From: a virus
Strand: one strand, 5' to 3'
IMG/VR virus record: IMGVR_UViG_3300023181_000016
Coordinates: 1 to 41,716 of that record
Length of the DNA: 41,716 bases
Positions 37,804 through 41,716 of the stretch are shown one piece after another. The position numbers were made by a program, and so were the translations under genes. The notes beneath the pieces were generated by a model that did not search any database, was not told the origin of the DNA, and worked only from the letters and a program-made list of their open reading frames with translations. Every line of letters starts with the position of its first letter. The first letter of the stretch is position 1.

Positions 37804-38733
37804 TTAAAAAAGTTGCCCCTCTTTAATCTTTATTAGATTGTCAATCCTTTCTTTTCCTGCATCGAAATATTCTTTGTCGATTTCGGTTCCGATGAATTCA
37901 AATTCTATATCTGGAAATTCTGATTGAAGATTTATTACGGCTTCACAACAAGAGTTTGAACCGCTGAACCAATCCGCAACGACAATCTTTTTATTTTTCA
38001 TTGGAATTACCAATTTTAATAGACGCTCCAAAAGACGGACGGGTTTTTGGGTTGGATGAATAGCCGAATAGTGGTCACGTGTTTCTGAAATAATAGACCG
38101 CTCTTTTGCTCCATTTTCTAATTTAACCGCAAATTGAATCGTTCTATTTAATTTTGCTTTTAGGGACTGTTTTGAGATAGAAACACCGTGTTTTGAAATT
38201 CCTGCTCCCTCTGTAAATTGAGTTAATTTACTCTCATAATATTTAGTAAGCATTTTAAAAGTTTCCCGATTTCCGAAAGTCGTAGAAAGTCTATAAACTA
38301 TTTCTTTCATTTTTTCCGGCTCAAATTCATAAGCTTTTTCAACGGGAATTTTTACATTATTAATACGGGAATTACCTTTACAAAACACCGAAATTGTTTC
38401 GTGAATCCTTGATAATGGAATAACAGGGCTACTACCTTGTCTTTTATTCCAAATAATTTCTTCTTTGAAAGTAAATTTTAAATCTTCCAAAATAGTATTC
38501 CAACGATAAAAAGAAGTTCCACGACCAAACATCACAATAAAACCATCTTTTGTCAAAAGCCTTTTGCATTCAGAAAAGAATTTCAACTCATCAAAAACCC
38601 TTTCGAGCTTCTGATTTTTTAGATATAAATAAGGGGGATCGATACATATAACGTCGATGCTTTCATCTGGAAGCGTTTTCATTATATCGAGATTGTCTGC
38701 GTTGTGCAAATGAATATTATCGATTATTGGCAT
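37804..38733 (-). CDS. DNA adenine/cytosine-N4 methyltransferase, beta-type order (309 aa)
   Basis: The catalytic motif IDPPYLYL (DPPY at 32-35) comes first, and the SAM-binding motif near the C-terminus is HPTQKPVRLLERLLKLVI followed by VVADWFSGSNS. That order defines the beta class of amino-methyltransferases. The middle region (~90-200) would be the target recognition part. It methylates adenine N6 or cytosine N4; the site is unknown. Third methyltransferase in the early operon; no endonuclease partner. Confidence 0.88.
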   Translation of the reverse strand: MPIIDNIHLHNADNLDIMKTLPDESIDVICIDPPYLYLKNQKLERVFDELKFFSECKRLLTKDGFIVMFGRGTSFYRWNTILEDLKFTFKEEIIWNKRQGSSPVIPLSRIHETISVFCKGNSRINNVKIPVEKAYEFEPEKMKEIVYRLSTTFGNRETFKMLTKYYESKLTQFTEGAGISKHGVSISKQSLKAKLNRTIQFAVKLENGAKERSIISETRDHYSAIHPTQKPVRLLERLLKLVIPMKNKKIVVADWFSGSNSCCEAVINLQSEFPDIEFEFIGTEIDKEYFDAGKERIDNLIKIKEGQLF

Positions 38734-38755
38734 TATTTTGATTTCAATTCGTTAA

Positions 38756-38910
38756 TTATTTCGTTAGCTTTCTGCTCCAATACTGCTATTGGATTTTTTT
38801 TTGATGTTAAAGGTTTTGAAGACTTTTAGTTTAGGAATTTGCAAGATGTAATTATCTGCTCCGATGTCCGCGCCTATCCATACTTCAAAACCTTTTATTT
38901 CTATTTTCAT
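38756..38910 (-). pseudogene. Small phage gene broken by apparent frameshifts
   Basis: The ATG at 38910 is in an ATGA overlap with the previous gene, as for a real gene. It reads MKIEIKGFEV and then hits a shift: the next sensible segment, WIGADIGADNYILQIPKLKV, is in another frame, separated by one extra base at about 38880. A second shift follows at a run of nine T (38793-38801 on the plus strand), after which PIAVLEQKANE reads to a stop. The pieces form one plausible 50-odd-residue protein, so this looks like a gene damaged by homopolymer indels, real or from sequencing. Confidence 0.5.
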
Positions 38911-39473
38911 ACTTGGATTTCGATGTTTTCGGGAGTTGTTTTCATCTTTTTAGCGATGATTTTCAAAGCCTTTTCCATTGGTACTACGGTCTTTTCTTGG
39001 GGGAGTATTTCAGCCCATTTGCCGTTGTCGAATATTTTTGCGAATGTGTCATTTTTCTGCCGAACAAATAGTTGATTATTATTAGAATCAAAATAGAAGT
39101 CTGAATCAGTAATTTTGTAGGCATAAATATTATGCGGAAAACTTTTATATCCTTTCTTGAATCCTCTTTTCTTCGCTTCGTTAATTAAAGCGCTTTCTAC
39201 TTCTTCGGGAGTGGCTTCACGACACATATTTTTATGATATTCATCGAAAAACCATAAATCCCAATTTCCCATAAATCCATAATGAATATCAATTTCACTT
39301 TCTCCATGATAGTTTAATAAATAAGTAGGATCATTATTTATTACATACCATTTCCCAACGACCAATCCAGTCTTAAATGCTTCTGCAAAATGTTCTTTTA
39401 AATAAAGTGATACATCTGCACCGCCAAATTTTTCGATGTTTAATAGTTGCTCTTTTGTAATGTCGAATTTCAT
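38907..39473 (-). CDS. Hypothetical protein (188 aa)
   Basis: Starts MKFDITKEQLLNIEKFGGAD. Two parts are visible: an N-terminal half with VVGKWYVINNDPTYLLNYHG and NWDLWFFDEYHKN, and a C-terminal half with REATPEEVESALINEAKKRG, recurring in Bacteroidota phage accessory proteins, and a final KALKIIAKKMKTTPENIEIQ. It overlaps the next gene by ATGA. Function unknown. Confidence 0.6.
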   Translation of the reverse strand: MKFDITKEQLLNIEKFGGADVSLYLKEHFAEAFKTGLVVGKWYVINNDPTYLLNYHGESEIDIHYGFMGNWDLWFFDEYHKNMCREATPEEVESALINEAKKRGFKKGYKSFPHNIYAYKITDSDFYFDSNNNQLFVRQKNDTFAKIFDNGKWAEILPQEKTVVPMEKALKIIAKKMKTTPENIEIQV

Positions 39474-39484
39474 TGTTTTATTTT

Positions 39485-39634
39485 TTAATTGTTAAAGTAA
39501 ATTTCTCTAAAGTAAATCTTAACCTTTGTTTTTACGGTTTCAGTTTTTACCTTGTGTTTTTTGTTAAGTTTTTCTGATTCTGATTTAGGTAGCATTTCCC
39601 ACCATAATATCGCTTTTTCAATCAACATAAACAT
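39485..39634 (-). CDS. Small hypothetical protein (49 aa)
   Basis: Starts at 39634 (MFMLIEKAILWW) or two codons later, and overlaps the end of the next upstream gene by 17 bases. The body is Lys/Glu-rich and ends FREIYFNN. No family is recognised; support is the location in a leftward run of genes. Confidence 0.5.
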   Translation of the reverse strand: MFMLIEKAILWWEMLPKSESEKLNKKHKVKTETVKTKVKIYFREIYFNN

Positions 39635-40463
39635 TTTTTTTATAATCTTGTAAGTCATCGATTAAAATATTAATCATTTCATCCATAGATTTTTTGTTCT
39701 TTAATTTTTTAGCAACTTTTAATTGAGCAATAATCATTATCTTTTTTTCATCAGATAGATTTTTAGGGAAAATATTTTTTAATGCGGAACATCTAACAGC
39801 TTCTCTTATTTTACTTTCCTCATCTTTTGCCTTTTGTAAAGATGTAAATGATTTTTGATTGCTAATTTCTTGAAACGGATAATGGTCACCAAAAGAATAT
39901 TTGTTATTTATTTTGGCAAATCTTAAATATTTTCTATCCAATTTTTCAAAAGTAGCATTATCGGAATGTTTATTTTTCAAAATATTATATTCATCAATTG
40001 TAATTAGATTTACATTTAAAGAGTATAATATTGGATTACTACTGTATTGGCTTGTAATTTCGCAATAAATAAATTCAGACCCTGTATCAGCAATATTACC
40101 GTAAATTTCAAATTCGACAGGTTGTAATTCTATGTCTTTGTAAATTGGAACAAAACCTTCTAATTCTTTTTTATTAGCAATTGCACGAAGTACATATTCG
40201 TCATTATGTTCGTCACTATAATACTGTGGTTTTGATTTATAATCTTCAACAGTTAATTTTTCTTTTCCTCTTTCATAACCAATTAATTCTTTTGAATTTG
40301 GCATATACTCAAAAACATCTTTTTTACTTATAGTTAATGAGTTTTTACAAAGTTCTTTTGGAAGTAAGTTTTTATTGAGGTAATAATCTATATGATTCGA
40401 AAGTATTCCAGATTTAATTAAATAAGAATTTGCTTCTAAAATTTCTAATACGTTAATTTTCAT
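39618..40463 (-). CDS. Hypothetical protein of the recombination region (281 aa)
   Basis: I prefer ATG 40463 (MKINVLEILEANSYLIKSGI), because it has the A-rich leader typical here; an upstream ATG at 40496 would add 11 residues. The protein has helical ends and a central beta-rich part (LQPVEFEIYGNIADTGSEFI, ILYSLNVNLITIDEY). The C-terminus is Lys-rich (QLKVAKKLKNKKSMDEMINI). No enzyme motif was recognised. Confidence 0.6.
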   Translation of the reverse strand: MKINVLEILEANSYLIKSGILSNHIDYYLNKNLLPKELCKNSLTISKKDVFEYMPNSKELIGYERGKEKLTVEDYKSKPQYYSDEHNDEYVLRAIANKKELEGFVPIYKDIELQPVEFEIYGNIADTGSEFIYCEITSQYSSNPILYSLNVNLITIDEYNILKNKHSDNATFEKLDRKYLRFAKINNKYSFGDHYPFQEISNQKSFTSLQKAKDEESKIREAVRCSALKNIFPKNLSDEKKIMIIAQLKVAKKLKNKKSMDEMINILIDDLQDYKKNVYVD

Positions 40464-40558
40464 TTTGTTTATTTTTGTTATTGTTTTATTTTTCAAATTT
40501 CGTTATAATGGAAGGATTATGCAATAGATTTTAGTAATATGGAATTAATCTAAATAAC

Positions 40559-40993
40559 TTATAAATCCATTGTCAACTGTTCGCCAGGCTCAGGAAGTAC
40601 CGTATTAAAATAATCCATAGCCAACTGTTTTAGCTTCTGATTATATTCAATAAATCCGGTAGTCGTTAAAATAGTTGTAGATTGTGGAACGCGGATAATT
40701 TCGCCCGTTTCCGTATTTATTTTCTCATCATAATTACAAGCGAACTTTAATATCTCGTGGGTTTCTTCTGCAGACTTTATTTCGCCCCAATTATCATTTA
40801 TTAACTCTTGGAAAATCGGAATTAAAACGCCCCAATAAAATGAATTTTGAGGAATGGAGCGTTTTGCATATTTCCGTTTAAAAATTATTTCAATTTCTTT
40901 ACCCTCGAATTTTTCGATTGCAGATTTCACGAGTTTAGAGTTTCGTTTTAGTTTACCGTTTTCTATTCGGGTAAGGATTGATATTGATTTCAT
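40559..40993 (-). CDS. ninB: NinB-family recombination protein (144 aa)
   Basis: Contains RSIPQNSFYWGVLIPIFQEL (45-64), a helix with HEILKFACN, then PQSTTILTTTGFIEYNQKLK and a C-terminal TVLPEPGEQ, the pattern of lambda NinB (Orf) proteins. These bind single-stranded DNA and assist the annealing recombinase. Its start overlaps the next gene's stop by one base, and ERF follows upstream, making a recombination unit. Confidence 0.75.
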   Translation of the reverse strand: MKSISILTRIENGKLKRNSKLVKSAIEKFEGKEIEIIFKRKYAKRSIPQNSFYWGVLIPIFQELINDNWGEIKSAEETHEILKFACNYDEKINTETGEIIRVPQSTTILTTTGFIEYNQKLKQLAMDYFNTVLPEPGEQLTMDL

Positions 40994-41487
40994 TATTTTA
41001 CTTTGTCGAATTTAATAAATGAAGTAACCGACATTTCAGGCAACGGAATTTCTTCTCCATTTGCATCTACATTTAAACCGCCTTTTTGAACCATTTGATA
41101 TGCTAATTTACTTTTCGCTTCAAAATCTTTTTTGTCTTTTTCTAATTTAATCCATTCCGGAATACTTTTAAAATTAGCGGTTGATTTTGTTTGAATAGAA
41201 ACTTTGTAACCTTTAAAGCCTTCCGGATATTTACTCGATTCACTTTCAATAGATTCTTTGTTTTCATCCATCCAAGTTTTGCGTAAATTCATTTGGATTT
41301 CCAAACGCTCGTAATCTTTGCGCATCAATATAGCCGTTTCTAAAGCGTCAATATCTCCGTTTTCATATTTGTCCGCTTGTTGTAAAAAAGCGTCTGAAAG
41401 TTGGTCGAATGGATTGTGATTTGAAGATTTAACTTCATAAAGTTCGCTTTCTCTGTCTTGCATAAATAAATCTTTACTTGCTCCCAT
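40993..41487 (-). CDS. Hypothetical protein next to ERF (164 aa)
   Basis: Starts at 41487, two bases after the ERF stop. MGASKDLFMQDRESELYEVK, then a helical region (DIDALETAILMRKDYERLEI) and a C-terminal part with FKGYKVSIQTKSTANFKSIP and LAYQMVQKGGLNVDANGEEI. In Bacteroidota phages this gene often accompanies ERF-like or NinB genes, so a recombination-associated role is likely, though no domain is recognised. Confidence 0.6.
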   Translation of the reverse strand: MGASKDLFMQDRESELYEVKSSNHNPFDQLSDAFLQQADKYENGDIDALETAILMRKDYERLEIQMNLRKTWMDENKESIESESSKYPEGFKGYKVSIQTKSTANFKSIPEWIKLEKDKKDFEAKSKLAYQMVQKGGLNVDANGEEIPLPEMSVTSFIKFDKVK

Positions 41488-41488
41488 T

Positions 41489-41716
41489 TTAATCTGTTTT
41501 TGGTGTTAATTCCTCTTTTCTTTTCGTGAATAAGGGTGTAAATTCTTTAACTTGTTTCTGTGTTAATTGTTTAAATAAAGCGTTCAAATCTTTTAAATTG
41601 TCGATTTGGTTTAAGTTTTCTTCAACTTTTCCATCTCGAAAACTGTTATCAATATCATCTTCATCGGTTGGAATATGAAAGTATTTAAGTAAAAAATAAC
41701 GTTCAGCGTATGTAAG
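41489..41716 (-). CDS. erf: ERF-family single-strand annealing protein, C-terminal part (continues at 492 across the junction)
   Basis: The rest of the ERF gene. The unique part, 41489-41599, encodes the last 36 residues (NLKDLNALFKQLTQKQVKEF, then a Lys/Glu-rich tail); 41600-41716 repeats 1-117. Together with 1-492 it gives one intact 200-residue ORF in frame across the join. Confidence 0.85.
   Translation of the reverse strand, partial: LTYAERYFLLKYFHIPTDEDDIDNSFRDGKVEENLNQIDNLKDLNALFKQLTQKQVKEFTPLFTKRKEELTPKTD
41600..41716. repeat. Terminal direct repeat, copy 2
   Basis: Identical to 1-117. Marks the circular closure of the genome. Confidence 0.95.

Noticed and set aside
36351-37807. Plus-strand ORFs opposite the initiator and methyltransferase genes
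   Set aside because: Shadows of strongly supported leftward genes with clear motifs.
1-41716. CRISPR array
   Set aside because: No regularly spaced repeat series; the only repeats are pairs (for example in the fibre gene and at 2246-2292).

Overview
The window is an essentially complete genome of a tailed phage infecting a Bacteroidota host, most likely a Flavobacteriia member. The reasons are an AT-rich genome, A-rich leaders instead of strong Shine-Dalgarno sites, several promoters of the TTG-N19/20-TAnnTTTG type, a Bacteroidota-type signal peptide on an outer-membrane-like protein, and families typical of Bacteroidota phages (DUF6291-like initiator, DUF551, GH19-like endolysin). The first 117 bases are repeated exactly at the end, so the contig is a circular map of about 41.6 kb whose cut lies inside an ERF recombinase gene. 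I see no contractile sheath gene, and a long tape measure is present, so a siphovirus is most likely. I see no integrase, CI-like repressor, tRNA or CRISPR array.

Layout. (1) A leftward early operon starts at a promoter near 2952-2982, runs through small accessory genes (including a secreted beta-barrel-like protein and an RHH protein) to 1. It continues across the circle junction from 41599 down to 33734: ERF annealing protein, NinB-like protein, unknown genes, three DNA methyltransferases, a DnaD/DUF6291-like protein, a DnaC-like helicase loader and unknown genes. (2) A rightward block begins at 3047-3077 (RHH-like and small genes). A 490-base gene-poor stretch (3687-4174) with its own promoter, a terminator and many inverted repeats follows, then NinG, an SSB-like protein, terminase, head, tail, lysis and receptor-binding genes up to a strong terminator at 29625-29656. 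(3) A second leftward operon (33486 to 29661) holds about eleven small accessory genes driven from 33518-33547. It is divergent from a one-gene rightward unit encoding a 48-residue RHH regulator.

How it fits together. DnaC-like and DUF6291 proteins would load the host replisome. ERF, NinB, NinG and the SSB-like protein form a recombination module. The three orphan methyltransferases probably protect or mark phage DNA. Terminase, portal, protease and capsid build the head. The tail genes run in classical order from tube to chaperone-position proteins, tape measure, baseplate and fibres. Lysis uses a GH19-like endolysin, a membrane-anchored coiled-coil protein, an exported protein and a probable unimolecular spanin.

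The best candidates for something undescribed are the structured RNA region at 3719-4174, the matching tandem TATTGA repeats over both leftward promoters beside RHH genes, and the lipoprotein with a C-terminal membrane anchor in the lysis cassette.
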